Positions 6,846 to 15,105 of a DNA stretch of 16,953 nucleotides are shown piece by piece. The stretch's first letter is position 1; every line of letters starts with the position of its first letter. The stretch is from Betaproteobacteria bacterium. Its GTDB lineage: Bacteria; Pseudomonadota; Gammaproteobacteria; Burkholderiales; SG8-39. The translations under genes and the position numbers were made by a program. Location of the stretch: NCBI GenBank assembly GCA_011391295.1, contig JAABQT010000010.1, positions 1 through 16,953 on the forward strand, read 5' to 3'. The notes below the pieces were generated by a model. That model was not told where the DNA came from. It worked only from the letters and a program-made list of their open reading frames with translations, and searched no databases.

Positions 6846-7388
6846 CTAGCGCCGCGCCAGGCCGGCGAGAAATTGCGCCCAGTTGAATTGCGCGCCGGGA
6901 TCGCTCTTGCGGCCGGGCGCCACGTCGCTATGCGCCGCGCAGGCGCGCAGCGGGAATCGCGCGGCAAGACAGCGCGCCAGTGCGATCGCGCACCGGTACT
7001 GGGCGTCGGCGAAGCCCACCTCATCGCAACCTTCGAGCTCCACGCCGACGGAATAGTCGTTGCAGCCTTCGGCGGCACGCCAGCGCGACAGCCCGGCATG
7101 CCAGGCGCGCAGGTGCACGGGGACGAACTGCTGCAGTGCGCCATCGCGTCGCACGAGGAAGTGCGCTGATACGCGCGTGTGCGCTATGTCACGGAAATAC
7201 GGATGCGCGCCCGCCTCGAGGCGGTTGGTGAACAGGCGCTCGATGGCGTCGCCGCCGAATGTTCCCGGCGGCAGGCTGATCGAGTGCAGCACCAGAAGCG
7301 ACGGGACGCTGCCTCGCGGGCGCAGGTCGCAATTGGGCGACGGCAGGTAGCGGGCCCCCGCCACCCGTCCGTCAGTGCCGATTCTCAT
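6846..7388 (-). CDS. ampD: 1,6-anhydro-N-acetylmuramoyl-L-alanine amidase AmpD
   Basis: 180 residues from the ATG at 7388 (E. coli AmpD has 183); the longer open frame upstream is a shadow of pilR. Zinc ligands are in place: His35 (LVLHSISLPPGTFGG), His153 and Asp163 (AHSDVAPGRKSDPG). Glu117 (VGVELEG) and Lys161 are the catalytic partners, and RAWHAG is also present. It removes the stem peptide from anhydro-muropeptides in the cytoplasm during peptidoglycan recycling; loss commonly derepresses ampC in other bacteria. There is no signal peptide, consistent with true AmpD and not the periplasmic AmiD type. The start lies 17 bases inside the end of pilR, with a weak ribosome binding site, so coupling to pilR translation is likely. 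Linking a recycling enzyme to pilus regulators is unusual functionally. Confidence 0.93.
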   Translation of the reverse strand: MRIGTDGRVAGARYLPSPNCDLRPRGSVPSLLVLHSISLPPGTFGGDAIERLFTNRLEAGAHPYFRDIAHTRVSAHFLVRRDGALQQFVPVHLRAWHAGLSRWRAAEGCNDYSVGVELEGCDEVGFADAQYRCAIALARCLAARFPLRACAAHSDVAPGRKSDPGAQFNWAQFLAGLARR

Positions 7389-8742
7389 CCGTGATCCCGA
7401 GGCGTTGCATGCGGTAACGCAAGGTGCGGAACGTGACGCCGAGCAATTTGGCGGCCGCGGTGCGGTTGAAATTGGTGCGCGCCAGCGCTTGCAGGATCGC
7501 TTCACGCTCGACCCGGTCCAGATACTCGGGCAGGGGCGCGTCGAGCGCGCCCTCCGCCGTGCGCGCCTCGGCCGCGGCGGGCCGCAGCCGCAGGTCGTCC
7601 GGTCCGATTTCACCGCCCGCGGACAGTGCCGTGGCGCGCTCCAGTATGTTTTCAAGCTCACGGATATTGCCCGGGAAGTCATAGAGCGTCAGTTCCTCGA
7701 GCGCCGCGGGCGACAGGCGCGCCACCACCGTCGCGGACTGCCGGGCGATGCGCTCCAGGATGCTGCCGGCAATATGCGCGATGTCCTCACGGCAGTCGCG
7801 CAACGGCGGCATTTTCAGCTCGATCACGTTCAGGCGGTAAAACAGGTCCTGGCGGAACCTTGCCGCGTCGACCAGGCGCGCCAGGTCCTGGTGCGTCGCG
7901 CTGATGATGCGCACGTCCACCGGGTCCTCCTGCGTGGCGCCCACCTTGCGCACGCGCTTTTCCTGGATCGCGCGCAGGAGCTTCACCTGCATCGCCAGGG
8001 GGAGGTCCGCCACCTCGTCCAGAAACAGCGTGCCGCCGTTCGCAGCCTGGAAGAAGCCGTCGCGATCCTGATCCGCACCCGTGAAGGCGCCCTTCTTGTA
8101 ACCGAAGAACTCGCTTTCCATCAGCGTTTCCGGGATCGCACCGCAATTCACCGGCACGAACGGTCGGTCGCGGCGCGCGCCCTGGCCGTGGATCAAGCGC
8201 GCCGCGAGTTCCTTGCCGCTGCCGGACTCCCCCGAGACGTAGACCGGCGCCTGGGTGCGCGCGAGTTTGCCGATCAGCTCGCGCGCCTGCGCCAGCGGCG
8301 CACTCTCGCCGAGCAGCGGCAGGTCGCGCGGCGGCTCTGCCGCCTGGTCGGGCAAGGACAGCGCGGATTTGACCAGCGCGCGCAACTGCTCCAGCCCCAC
8401 CGGCTTGGATACGTAGTCGAACGCGCCCGCCTTGAGCGCCGCCACCGCGTTTTCCGCGCTGCCGTGGGCGGTGATCACCGCGACCGGGAGGTCGTTGTCG
8501 AGGCCGCCGATATGGCGCACCAGGTCGAGCCCCTCGCCGTCGGGCAAGCGCATGTCGGTCAGGCACAACTCGAAGAGGGCGAGCTTGAGCTGCTCGCGCG
8601 CCTCGGCAATCGAGCCCACCGCCACCACGCCCAGCCCCATCTTGGCCAGCGTCAGTTCGAGCAGTTCCCGGATGTCGGGCTCGTCGTCCACCACCAGTAC
8701 GAGGCGCTCGCGCGGCGGCGGCTTGCGGTCCGCGCGCCTCAT
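7372..8742 (-). CDS. pilR: Sigma54-dependent response regulator PilR
   Basis: 456 residues. The start ATG overlaps the pilS stop (ATGA), with GGAGG nine bases upstream. Domains: receiver (about 13-130) with phospho-acceptor Asp63 in LTDMRLPDG and the conserved YVSKP lysine; AAA+ sigma54-interaction domain with Walker A GESGSGKE, the sigma54 contact loop GAFTGA and Walker B GGTLFLDEVADLP; and a C-terminal Fis-type helix-turn-helix (NRTAAAKLLGVTFRTLRYRM). It is an NtrC-family activator. Pairing with a six-TM PilS-like kinase identifies PilR, which activates the major pilin gene pilA from a -24/-12 promoter. No pilin gene or sigma54 promoter was seen in this window, so the targets are elsewhere. 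Confidence 0.93.
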   Translation of the reverse strand: MRRADRKPPPRERLVLVVDDEPDIRELLELTLAKMGLGVVAVGSIAEAREQLKLALFELCLTDMRLPDGEGLDLVRHIGGLDNDLPVAVITAHGSAENAVAALKAGAFDYVSKPVGLEQLRALVKSALSLPDQAAEPPRDLPLLGESAPLAQARELIGKLARTQAPVYVSGESGSGKELAARLIHGQGARRDRPFVPVNCGAIPETLMESEFFGYKKGAFTGADQDRDGFFQAANGGTLFLDEVADLPLAMQVKLLRAIQEKRVRKVGATQEDPVDVRIISATHQDLARLVDAARFRQDLFYRLNVIELKMPPLRDCREDIAHIAGSILERIARQSATVVARLSPAALEELTLYDFPGNIRELENILERATALSAGGEIGPDDLRLRPAAAEARTAEGALDAPLPEYLDRVEREAILQALARTNFNRTAAAKLLGVTFRTLRYRMQRLGITDENRH

Positions 8743-10334
8743 GCGGCAGCGCCTCCGCGGCACACGATGCGGAAATGCGCGCCCGTGTGGCCACCGACGT
8801 ACTCGAGCTGGGCCCGGTTGGCGGCGGACAACTCGCGCGCAAGATACAGCCCCAGGCCGGTTCCCTTGCTGTCGGTGGTGAAAAATGGCTCGAACAACTG
8901 CCCCTGAACGGATTCGGGCACGCCGGGACCGTCGTCGGTGACGTTCAATTCTACTTGGTCGCCGAACGCACGCACCGCGATGCGCACGCTGCCCGGCCCG
9001 GCGCGCGCGTGGCGCATCGCGTTGCGCAGCAGGTTCCACAGCACCTGGCGCAGGTGCTCGCGGTCGAACTCGACCCAGAGTCCGTGCGCGGGCTCGATCG
9101 CGATGCGCCCGACAGGCACCGATTCATTGGCGGTGAATTCTTCCAGAAACGCCGGCAGCCAGCTGCTGAGCGGGATGCGCTCGGCGGCCATGCGATCCCG
9201 GCGGCTGAGCTGCAGCACATCGGCCACCAACCGCTCCAGGCGCAAGGTGTTGTCGTGGATGATGCGCGTCAGGCGCCCGCGATGCTCGTCGCGTCGCTCC
9301 TCCGCCAGCAGTTCAGAGGCGTGGCTGATCGCCGACAAGGGATTGCGGATCTCGTGCGCGATGTTGGCGGTGAGCCGGCCGAGGGCCGCGAGCTTCAACT
9401 GCTGCGCCTGTTCGCGCGAGCGCGTCATGTCCTCGACGAACACCACGGTGAAGCGATCCTCGGTGCCGGTATCGAGCAGGCGCGCGCGCACTTCCTTGTC
9501 GCGCGCCTCCAGGTCGATCGCCACCGGAGGCCGCGCAAGGTCATCGCGCCAGGCGCGCCAGCGTGCCTCGAGCCCGGGCAGCACCTGGTCCAGGGGCCGT
9601 CCGCGCAGGGCATCCATGCCCAGCAAGCGCATCGCCTGCGGGTTGTGCTCGACCACGCGCCCCTGCCGGTCGAGGACCAGCACGCCATCCTGCATGTCCT
9701 CGATCACCAGCTGGTTGACGCGCGTCTGATTGGCGAGCGCGCGGCCGCGTTCGCGCGCCAGGCGCTCGTTGGCCGCCAGGCGCTGCGCCAGCCAGCCCGT
9801 GGCGCCGGCGGTGGCGAAGTAGCCCATCGACAGCAGCGCCGGCGGCACGAAGTTCGCCGCGGGCAAGTCAAGCGCCAGCACCCAGTAGCCTTCCTCGAGC
9901 AGCACGGCGATGGTGGCGAGCGCGGCGTACAGGAAGTTCAGCCGCAGCGGTGCCACCAGGCCCACGCCGGTGAGCGAGATGAACAGCATCACGCCCAGGC
10001 CGCTGCGCATGCCGCCGCTGGCGTACATCAGCAACGGGATGGTGATCACGTCGAGCAGCGCGTGCGCCGACAACTGCAGGTTGAAGCGCTCCTGCACCGA
10101 TCGCACCACGAACTGCAGCGCGATGCCCAGCACCAGGTAGCCGACGCAGACCGCGCGGAACAGCCGCAGGTCGTGGGCGCCGAAGTTGATCGGCTCGTAG
10201 GCGAAGTAGGTGGAGCCAAGGAACAGCAGCGCCACCACGATGCGGTACAGGTTGAAGTACTGCAGCGAGATCCAGAACGAGTCCGGGGGCCGGTCCTCGC
10301 GCGCGAACAGCGGTGCGTACGTCAGAGTCGCCAT
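8739..10334 (-). CDS. pilS: Sensor histidine kinase PilS
   Basis: 531 residues from the ATG at 10334, whose A is also the last base of the upstream gene's TGA (TGATG). The N-terminal ~190 residues hold several hydrophobic segments, consistent with the six-helix PilS membrane domain. Then come a short coiled region, a PAS domain (MQDGVLVLDRQGRVVEHNPQA, about 225-320), a HisKA with His327 in NIAHEIRNPLSAI, and an HATPase with the N box (LWNLLRNAMRH), DDGPGVP and GTGLGLYLA. PilS is a polar inner-membrane kinase. In Pseudomonas it senses PilA in the membrane through its TM segments and controls PilR phosphorylation. The tight overlaps on both sides place it in a translationally coupled cluster. 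Confidence 0.93.
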   Translation of the reverse strand: MATLTYAPLFAREDRPPDSFWISLQYFNLYRIVVALLFLGSTYFAYEPINFGAHDLRLFRAVCVGYLVLGIALQFVVRSVQERFNLQLSAHALLDVITIPLLMYASGGMRSGLGVMLFISLTGVGLVAPLRLNFLYAALATIAVLLEEGYWVLALDLPAANFVPPALLSMGYFATAGATGWLAQRLAANERLARERGRALANQTRVNQLVIEDMQDGVLVLDRQGRVVEHNPQAMRLLGMDALRGRPLDQVLPGLEARWRAWRDDLARPPVAIDLEARDKEVRARLLDTGTEDRFTVVFVEDMTRSREQAQQLKLAALGRLTANIAHEIRNPLSAISHASELLAEERRDEHRGRLTRIIHDNTLRLERLVADVLQLSRRDRMAAERIPLSSWLPAFLEEFTANESVPVGRIAIEPAHGLWVEFDREHLRQVLWNLLRNAMRHARAGPGSVRIAVRAFGDQVELNVTDDGPGVPESVQGQLFEPFFTTDSKGTGLGLYLARELSAANRAQLEYVGGHTGAHFRIVCRGGAAA

Positions 10335-10561
10335 CAGGGCCGACGCGGTCCGAGCCGCGCGTGCTCCTCGCTGCAGTACAGGCCGGTGTCGGCGGCGCGC
10401 GCCTCGGCGCGCGGCAGGTGCACGCCGCAATGGGCGCAACTGACCAGTTCGCCCGGCGTGCCTGGTGGTTGTGCCGCGCCCCCCTTCCGGCTGTGCAGCG
10501 CGCGCCGCACCAGCCACACCAGAATCAGCACCGCGAGGCCGAGCAGGATCAGGCGTCCCAT
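10334..10561 (-). CDS. PP0621-like small membrane protein with zinc-ribbon motif
   Basis: 75 residues: one N-terminal transmembrane helix (LILLGLAVLILVWLVRRAL), a short basic/proline linker, and a cytoplasmic-type metal motif Cys42-x2-Cys45 ... Cys63-x3-His67 (SCAHCGVHLP ... YCSEEHA). This is the pattern of the PP0621 family, of unknown function. The end overlaps the pilS start by one base, so the two products are probably made together. A role as an accessory of PilS is an inference from this arrangement. No clear Shine-Dalgarno precedes the ATG at 10561. It starts 25 bases after the tRNA-Pro 3' end, so its message may be generated by processing of the tRNA. Confidence 0.85.
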   Translation of the reverse strand: MGRLILLGLAVLILVWLVRRALHSRKGGAAQPPGTPGELVSCAHCGVHLPRAEARAADTGLYCSEEHARLGPRRP

Positions 10562-10585
10562 GGCGCTATTCTAGGAAACTGGGGA

Positions 10586-10662
10586 TGGTCGGGGTGACTG
10601 GATTCGAACCAGCGACACCTGCGTCCCGAACGCAGTACTCTACCAGGCTGAGCTACACCCCG
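10586..10662 (-). tRNA. tRNA-Pro (anticodon CGG)
   Basis: A 77-base cloverleaf on the minus strand. The acceptor stem CGGGGTG pairs with CACCCCG. The D arm is GCTC-AGCCTGGTA-GAGT, and the anticodon stem CTGCG/CGCAG encloses loop TTCGGGA, giving anticodon CGG (codon CCG, Pro). The T arm is GCTGG-TTCGAAT-CCAGT, with discriminator A and an encoded CCA end. It sits 12 bases after the ispB stop and 24 bases before the next ORF, so it probably relies on ispB transcription. I saw no convincing promoter of its own. Confidence 0.97.
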
Positions 10663-10674
10663 AAACGCGGACAA

Positions 10675-11652
10675 CTAGCTGCGGCGCGTGACCGAAAAGG
10701 ACGCCAATTCTAGCAAAGAATCCTTATAGGCTGAGGGCGGCAGGCCGTCGATCGAGCGCGCCGCCGTCGCGGCCTCGCGCTCCGCGGCCGCACGCGCATA
10801 GTCGAGTGCGCCCGTCGACTTGATGGCCGCCAGCACCGGCGCGAATTCTGCGCGCCCCCCCTCGACGATCGCACGGCGCACCAGCGCTCGCTCGGCGGGG
10901 TTCCCGGACTGCATGGCCCGGATCAGGGGCAGCGTCGGCTTGCCTTCGGCGAGATCGTCGCCCAGGCTCTTGCAGATCTCCTGCGCGGCGCCCGAATAGT
11001 CGAGCACGTCATCGATCACCTGGAAAGAGGTTCCCAGGTGCATGCCGTACGTCGCCAGGCCCTGTTCCAGCGCCGGCGCCGCGGCGCCCAGCATGGCGCC
11101 GAGGCGGGCCGCCGCTTCGAACAGCTTCGCCGTCTTGCGCCGCACGACGTCGAGATAGCGCTGCTCGTCGACGTCGGCGTCGTGGCAGTTCATCAGCTGC
11201 AGCACTTCCCCTTCGGCGATGGTATTGGTGGCATCGGCCAGCACGCGCATCACGCGCATGTTCTCCAGCCCGACCATCATCTGGAACGCCCGGGAGTAAA
11301 GAAAGTCTCCCACCAGCACGGAAGCCGCGTTGCCGAATGCGGCATTGGCGGTGCGCCGCCCGCGCCGCAGCTGCGATTCGTCCACCACATCGTCGTGCAG
11401 CAGCGTCGCGGTGTGGATGAATTCCACCACCGTGGCGAGCTCAAGGCGCGCCGCGCCGCGAAAGCCGACGGCGCCCGCAGCGAGCAGCAGCAGCGCGGGG
11501 CGCAGCCGCTTGCCGCCGCCCGCAATGATGTACTCGGCCACCTGCCGCACCAGGGCGACGTCCGAATCCAGCCGCGCCCGGATCAAGTCGTCCAGCTGCC
11601 GCATGTCGTCGGCGACAGGGGACAGGAGCATACTGGCGGTTTTCGCGTGCAT
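10675..11652 (-). CDS. ispB: Octaprenyl (polyprenyl) diphosphate synthase
   Basis: 325 residues from the ATG at 11652, matching E. coli IspB (323). Other in-frame ATGs at 11682 and 11631 exist, and none has a good Shine-Dalgarno, so the start is uncertain by up to ten codons. Trans-prenyltransferase signatures are clear: [10 protein letters not shown] near the N terminus, first Asp-rich motif HDDVVDE (Asp87, Asp88, Asp91), the family block [24 protein letters not shown], and second motif QVIDDVLDY (Asp214, Asp215, Asp218) followed by [13 protein letters not shown]. It builds the long isoprenoid side chain of ubiquinone from farnesyl diphosphate and IPP. Exact chain length cannot be read here. 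Divergent from rplU, a frequent arrangement in proteobacteria. Confidence 0.94.
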   Translation of the reverse strand: MHAKTASMLLSPVADDMRQLDDLIRARLDSDVALVRQVAEYIIAGGGKRLRPALLLLAAGAVGFRGAARLELATVVEFIHTATLLHDDVVDESQLRRGRRTANAAFGNAASVLVGDFLYSRAFQMMVGLENMRVMRVLADATNTIAEGEVLQLMNCHDADVDEQRYLDVVRRKTAKLFEAAARLGAMLGAAAPALEQGLATYGMHLGTSFQVIDDVLDYSGAAQEICKSLGDDLAEGKPTLPLIRAMQSGNPAERALVRRAIVEGGRAEFAPVLAAIKSTGALDYARAAAEREAATAARSIDGLPPSAYKDSLLELASFSVTRRS

Positions 11653-11690
11653 GGTGGGGCGGCGGGGCGCGAAACGCAGCATACAAGGCT

Positions 11691-11720
11691 TTGACGACGG
11701 GAGCCGGATTCTTCTATAAT
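11691..11720 (+). promoter_or_regulatory. Strong sigma70 promoter of rplU-rpmA
   Basis: TTGACG (11691-11696, 5 of 6) and a perfect TATAAT (11715-11720) separated by 18 bases. Transcription should start near 11727, about 30 bases before the rplU ATG. Near-consensus elements fit a highly expressed ribosomal protein operon. It lies only ~40 bases from the divergent ispB start, so the two promoters may influence each other. Confidence 0.8.
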
Positions 11721-11756
11721 TCCAAGTCTTTGCGAAACTCTGGCAGCCAATTCCCC

Positions 11757-12074
11757 ATGTACGCAATCATCAAGTCCGGCGGCAAGCAGTACCGGGTCCA
11801 ATCCGGCGAGCAATTGCGCGTTGAAACGCTGGTCGCCGAAGTCGGCGCCGCGGTCTCTTTCGACCACGTGTTGATGGTCGGTGCGGGCGCTGACGCGCGC
11901 GTCGGCGCGCCGCTGGTCGCGGGCGCCAAGGTCACGGCCACGGTCGTGGCGCACGGTCGCGGCGACAAGGTCAGGATCTTCAAACTGCGCCGGCGCAAGC
12001 ACTACCAGAAATCGCAGGGGCATCGCCAAAACTACACCGAGGTCCGGATCGACGACATCGTCGCCGGCGCCTGA
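11757..12074 (+). CDS. rplU: 50S ribosomal protein L21
   Basis: 105 residues beginning [20 protein letters not shown], the hallmark L21 N terminus. It continues with [10 protein letters not shown] and [21 protein letters not shown] and ends [10 protein letters not shown]. The start at 11757 is preferred over the upstream in-frame ATG at 11691, because that codon lies in the -35 element. L21 binds 23S rRNA and assembles with L20. First gene of the rplU-rpmA operon, with L27 following after 15 bases. Confidence 0.97.
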   Translation: MYAIIKSGGKQYRVQSGEQLRVETLVAEVGAAVSFDHVLMVGAGADARVGAPLVAGAKVTATVVAHGRGDKVRIFKLRRRKHYQKSQGHRQNYTEVRIDDIVAGA

Positions 12075-12089
12075 GCAGGGAGCGCAAGC

Positions 12090-12347
12090 ATGGCACACAA
12101 GAAAGCAGGCGGCAGTTCGCGCAACGGCCGCGACTCGCAGTCCAAGCGGCTGGGGGTCAAGGCCTACGGCGGCGAACAGGTGAACGCCGGCCAGATCCTG
12201 GTCCGTCAGCGCGGGACGCGCGTGCATCCCGGCAGCAATGTCGGCATGGGACGCGACCATACCTTGTACGCGAAGGCGACCGGCAAGGTGCACTTCGCGG
12301 TCAGGGGTGCGCGCAGCAAGCAGACCGTGAGCATCGTGCCGGCCTGA
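12090..12347 (+). CDS. rpmA: 50S ribosomal protein L27
   Basis: 85 residues starting [20 protein letters not shown], the conserved L27 N terminus that reaches the peptidyl-transferase centre; the usual central [21 protein letters not shown] and [15 protein letters not shown] follow. AGGGAG about eight bases upstream is a good ribosome binding site. There is no N-terminal processing extension of the kind seen in Firmicutes. Followed by a strong intrinsic terminator. Confidence 0.98.
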   Translation: MAHKKAGGSSRNGRDSQSKRLGVKAYGGEQVNAGQILVRQRGTRVHPGSNVGMGRDHTLYAKATGKVHFAVRGARSKQTVSIVPA

Positions 12348-12370
12348 CCTCCACGCCCGACACCGTGACG

Positions 12371-12404
12371 AGCCCTATCGTTCGCGGTAGGGCTTTTTAA
12401 TTTT
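12371..12404 (+). terminator. Intrinsic terminator of rplU-rpmA, directly before obgE
   Basis: AGCCCTATCG-TTCG-CGGTAGGGCT: a 10-bp stem (one T-G wobble) closed by a UUCG tetraloop, followed by TTTTT-AA-TTTT. It is a textbook Rho-independent terminator. The T-run ends six bases before the obgE ATG, so it occupies the whole space where the obgE leader would be. Confidence 0.9.
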
Positions 12405-12410
12405 CGCGCC

Positions 12411-13445
12411 ATGAAATTCATCGACGAAGCGAAGATCGAGGTGCACGCCGGCAAAGGCGGCGACGGCAGCGCTGCGTTCCGGCGCGAGAAGTACGTGCCG
12501 CGCGGCGGACCCAGCGGGGGGGATGGCGGCCGCGGCGGCAGTATCTGGGCGGTGGCGAATCGCAACATCAATACGCTCATCGACTACCGCTACGCGCGCA
12601 TCCATCGCGCCGAGAACGGCGACAGCGGGCACGGCTCGGACAAGTATGGCCGCGGCGGGCGCGACGTGGAACTGCGCGTGCCGGTCGGCACCATCGTGCG
12701 CGACGCGCGCAGCGGCGAGCTGATCGCCGACCTGGCGCGCGACGCAGAGCGCGCCCTGCTGGCCAAGGGCGGGCAAGGCGGCATCGGCAACCTGCATTTC
12801 AAGTCCAGCACCAATCGGGCGCCGCGCCAGTTCACGCGCGGGCTACCGGGGGAAAGCCGCCAGCTCGACCTGGAGCTGCGCGTGCTCGCCGACGTCGGCC
12901 TGCTCGGGCTGCCGAACGCGGGCAAGTCCACGCTGGTGCGCGCGGTGTCCAGTGCGCGGCCCAAGGTGGCGGATTATCCCTTCACCACGCTTGATCCGTC
13001 GCTCGGCGTGGTCCGCGTGGCCTCGGAGGCGAGCTTCGTCATCGCCGACATTCCCGGGCTGATCGAAGGCGCAGCCGAGGGCGCCGGACTGGGCCACCAG
13101 TTCCTGCGCCATCTTTCGCGTACCCGCCTGCTGCTGCACCTGGTGGACATCGCGCCGCTCGACGAGGACGCCGACCCGGCGCGCGACGCGCACGCCCTGG
13201 CGCAGGAGTTGAAGAAGTACGACGAAGCGCTGTACCGCAAGCCGCGCTGGCTGGTGTTCAACAAGATCGACCTGGCACAGGACGCGGACGCGCGCATTGC
13301 GCGCATCTTGCGCACTCTGCGTTATAAGGGATCCTGGTTCAAGATCAGCGCCATCAGCGGCAAAGGCTGCGACGAACTGTGCAATGCGGCCTACCGCCTC
13401 CTGGCCGGCGATGCCCCGGGCAAGCGCGCCAAGCGCGCCGCCTGA
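12411..13445 (+). CDS. obgE: Obg-family GTPase (ribosome assembly)
   Basis: 344 residues: glycine-rich Obg fold (about 1-158, with repeated GG..G motifs such as [20 protein letters not shown]) and a G domain with P-loop GLPNAGKST (166-174), switch [26 protein letters not shown] (284-287) and SAISGKG. It ends soon after the G domain, so the variable C-terminal tail is short. Obg proteins bind the 50S subunit and link GTP/ppGpp level to ribosome maturation and cell cycle. No Shine-Dalgarno is visible, since the ATG directly follows the T-run of a terminator. It should depend on read-through from rplU-rpmA or on a (near-)leaderless message. proB begins five bases after its stop. Confidence 0.97.
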   Translation: MKFIDEAKIEVHAGKGGDGSAAFRREKYVPRGGPSGGDGGRGGSIWAVANRNINTLIDYRYARIHRAENGDSGHGSDKYGRGGRDVELRVPVGTIVRDARSGELIADLARDAERALLAKGGQGGIGNLHFKSSTNRAPRQFTRGLPGESRQLDLELRVLADVGLLGLPNAGKSTLVRAVSSARPKVADYPFTTLDPSLGVVRVASEASFVIADIPGLIEGAAEGAGLGHQFLRHLSRTRLLLHLVDIAPLDEDADPARDAHALAQELKKYDEALYRKPRWLVFNKIDLAQDADARIARILRTLRYKGSWFKISAISGKGCDELCNAAYRLLAGDAPGKRAKRAA

Positions 13446-13450
13446 CGCCG

Positions 13451-14569
13451 ATGCACGACCAGATCTCGCGCGCCAAGACACTGGTGGTCAAGGTCGGCAG
13501 CTCGCTCGTCACCAACGAGGGGCGCGGCCTGGACGTAGCGGCGATCGCGCGCTGGGCGGCCCAGATCGCGCAGTTGCGCTCGCTCGGCCGGCGTTGCGTC
13601 CTGGTGTCTTCGGGCGCCATTGCCGAAGGCCTGCAGCGCCTGGGCTGGACGCGGCGCCCGCACGCGCTGCACGAGCTCCAGGCTGCAGCCGCCGTGGGGC
13701 AGATGGGGCTGGTGCAGTGCTACGAGACCTGCTTTCGCAAGCACGGCCTCGCCACGGCGCAGGTCTTGCTGACGCACGCGGACATGGCGGACCGGCAGCG
13801 CTACCTCAACGCGCGTTCAACGCTGATGACCCTGCTGGACATGGGCGTGATTCCGGTGATCAACGAAAACGACACCGTGGTCACGGACGAGATCAAGGTC
13901 GGCGACAACGACACGCTCGCCGCGCTGGTCACCAACCTGGTGGAGGCGGATGCCCTCGTGATCCTCACCGACCAGGCTGGCCTGTATGACGCCGATCCGA
14001 GACGCGCGCCCACCGCCAGGCTGATCGAGGAGGCGGTCGCGGGCGAGCCGCGCCTCGAGGCCATGGCCGGTGGCGCCGGCTCGAGCATCGCGCGCGGGGG
14101 AATGATCACCAAGGTGCTGGCCGCCAAGCGCGCGGCGCGCAGCGGCGCGCACACCGTGATCGCGGCAGGAAGCGAACCTGAGGTGCTGGTGCGTCTGGCG
14201 CAGGGCGAGCGCATCGGCACCCTGCTGCTGGCACAAACCACGCCACTCGCGGCGCGCAAGCAGTGGCTCGCCGATCACCTCACCGTCGGCGGCATGCTGA
14301 CGCTGGACGCGGGCGCCGTGAACGCGCTGCAGCGCGACGGCAAGAGCCTGCTGCCGATCGGCGTCAGCGCGGTGCGGGGAGAATTCGAGCGCGGCGCGGT
14401 GGTGGGCTGCCTGGCGCCGGATGGACGCGAAGTCGCGCGCGGCCTGGTGAACTACTCGGCCGAGGAAACACGGCGCATCATGCGCCGGCCCTCGAGCGAG
14501 ATCGAGAAGCTCCTGGGTTATGTCGACGAGCCGGAGCTGATTCACCGCGACAACCTGGTCCTGCTCTAG
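13451..14569 (+). CDS. proB: Glutamate 5-kinase
   Basis: 372 residues from the ATG at 13451, five bases after the obgE stop; the open frame upstream is a shadow of obgE. The amino-acid-kinase domain shows [70 protein letters not shown] and [17 protein letters not shown]-terminal PUA domain follows (about 280-360; [20 protein letters not shown]). It phosphorylates L-glutamate with ATP, the first and proline-inhibited step of proline biosynthesis. Probably co-transcribed with obgE. Its TAG stop shares a CTAG palindrome with the convergent gene's TAG. The frequent partner proA is not here. Confidence 0.97.
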   Translation: MHDQISRAKTLVVKVGSSLVTNEGRGLDVAAIARWAAQIAQLRSLGRRCVLVSSGAIAEGLQRLGWTRRPHALHELQAAAAVGQMGLVQCYETCFRKHGLATAQVLLTHADMADRQRYLNARSTLMTLLDMGVIPVINENDTVVTDEIKVGDNDTLAALVTNLVEADALVILTDQAGLYDADPRRAPTARLIEEAVAGEPRLEAMAGGAGSSIARGGMITKVLAAKRAARSGAHTVIAAGSEPEVLVRLAQGERIGTLLLAQTTPLAARKQWLADHLTVGGMLTLDAGAVNALQRDGKSLLPIGVSAVRGEFERGAVVGCLAPDGREVARGLVNYSAEETRRIMRRPSSEIEKLLGYVDEPELIHRDNLVLL

Positions 14570-15105
14570 CCGCCTGCGCCGCGGTCCGCACGCGGGTGCC
14601 CGCCGCGGCGCAGCGCGGCCACGCCCTCCTGCGCACTGTAGAGCGCGACTCCCCCGGCGCAGAAGAACTCGGCCGCCAGCGCATTGTGCCAACGCTGAAC
14701 GCTGCGCGCCTCGATGCGACGCCAGGGGCCGGCGCGGCGCGACCAGGCGTGGTCCGCTACGCGCCCGGTGGCATAGATGCGGACCTCGCGCGTGCTGCAG
14801 CGTATGCCCTCGTAGCTGACGCTCTCGGCGCCTTGCGCGCTGCGCGCCACCAGCGTGTAGCGCACCACGCCATCCTCGCCTATGGAAAGTGACGCCGCGT
14901 CGACGAAGAACTCGAAGCGGCTGGCCGAGCTGACGAAGAACGGCAGCAGGTCCTGCGCGCGCGGATAGGCAGGCGGCGAAACTTCGGCCTCGCGCCAGTT
15001 GCGCTTCTCCTGCGCCCTTTCCCAATCCGATTTGTCCTGTGCCGACGCCCCGGCCACGGCAACCAGCAGCAGCGTCGCGGCCAGGCGCCGCGCGCCGTGG
15101 TTCAG
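14566..15105 (-). CDS. CNP1-like family exported protein, probable CTG start
   Basis: The conserved part resembles the CNP1-like family (PF08750): [78 protein letters not shown] and [14 protein letters not shown]. Function is unknown; it is expected in the periplasm or outer envelope. The first ATG/GTG in frame is GTG at 15057, which would begin inside a signal peptide. Reading further upstream gives a full one ([21 protein letters not shown], 21 residues in two parts: basic NHGARR, then a hydrophobic core), beginning at CTG 15105-15103, which overlaps the DUF3501 TGA (CTGA). No ATG, GTG or TTG lies nearby in that frame. 179 residues from CTG, 163 from GTG. A sequencing error or frameshift at the junction is the main alternative. 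Confidence 0.72.
   Translation of the reverse strand: MNHGARRLAATLLLVAVAGASAQDKSDWERAQEKRNWREAEVSPPAYPRAQDLLPFFVSSASRFEFFVDAASLSIGEDGVVRYTLVARSAQGAESVSYEGIRCSTREVRIYATGRVADHAWSRRAGPWRRIEARSVQRWHNALAAEFFCAGGVALYSAQEGVAALRRGGHPRADRGAGG

Noticed and set aside
218..10574. Long opposite-strand open frames, for example 218-1405, 2598-3929, 3851-5374, 5396-6478, 7375-8907 and 8775-10574 (+)
   Set aside because: They lie antisense to nrdA, nrdB, pilR, pilS and other recognised genes, have Arg/Ala/His-rich non-family sequence and no ribosome sites; long shadow frames are expected in GC-rich coding DNA.
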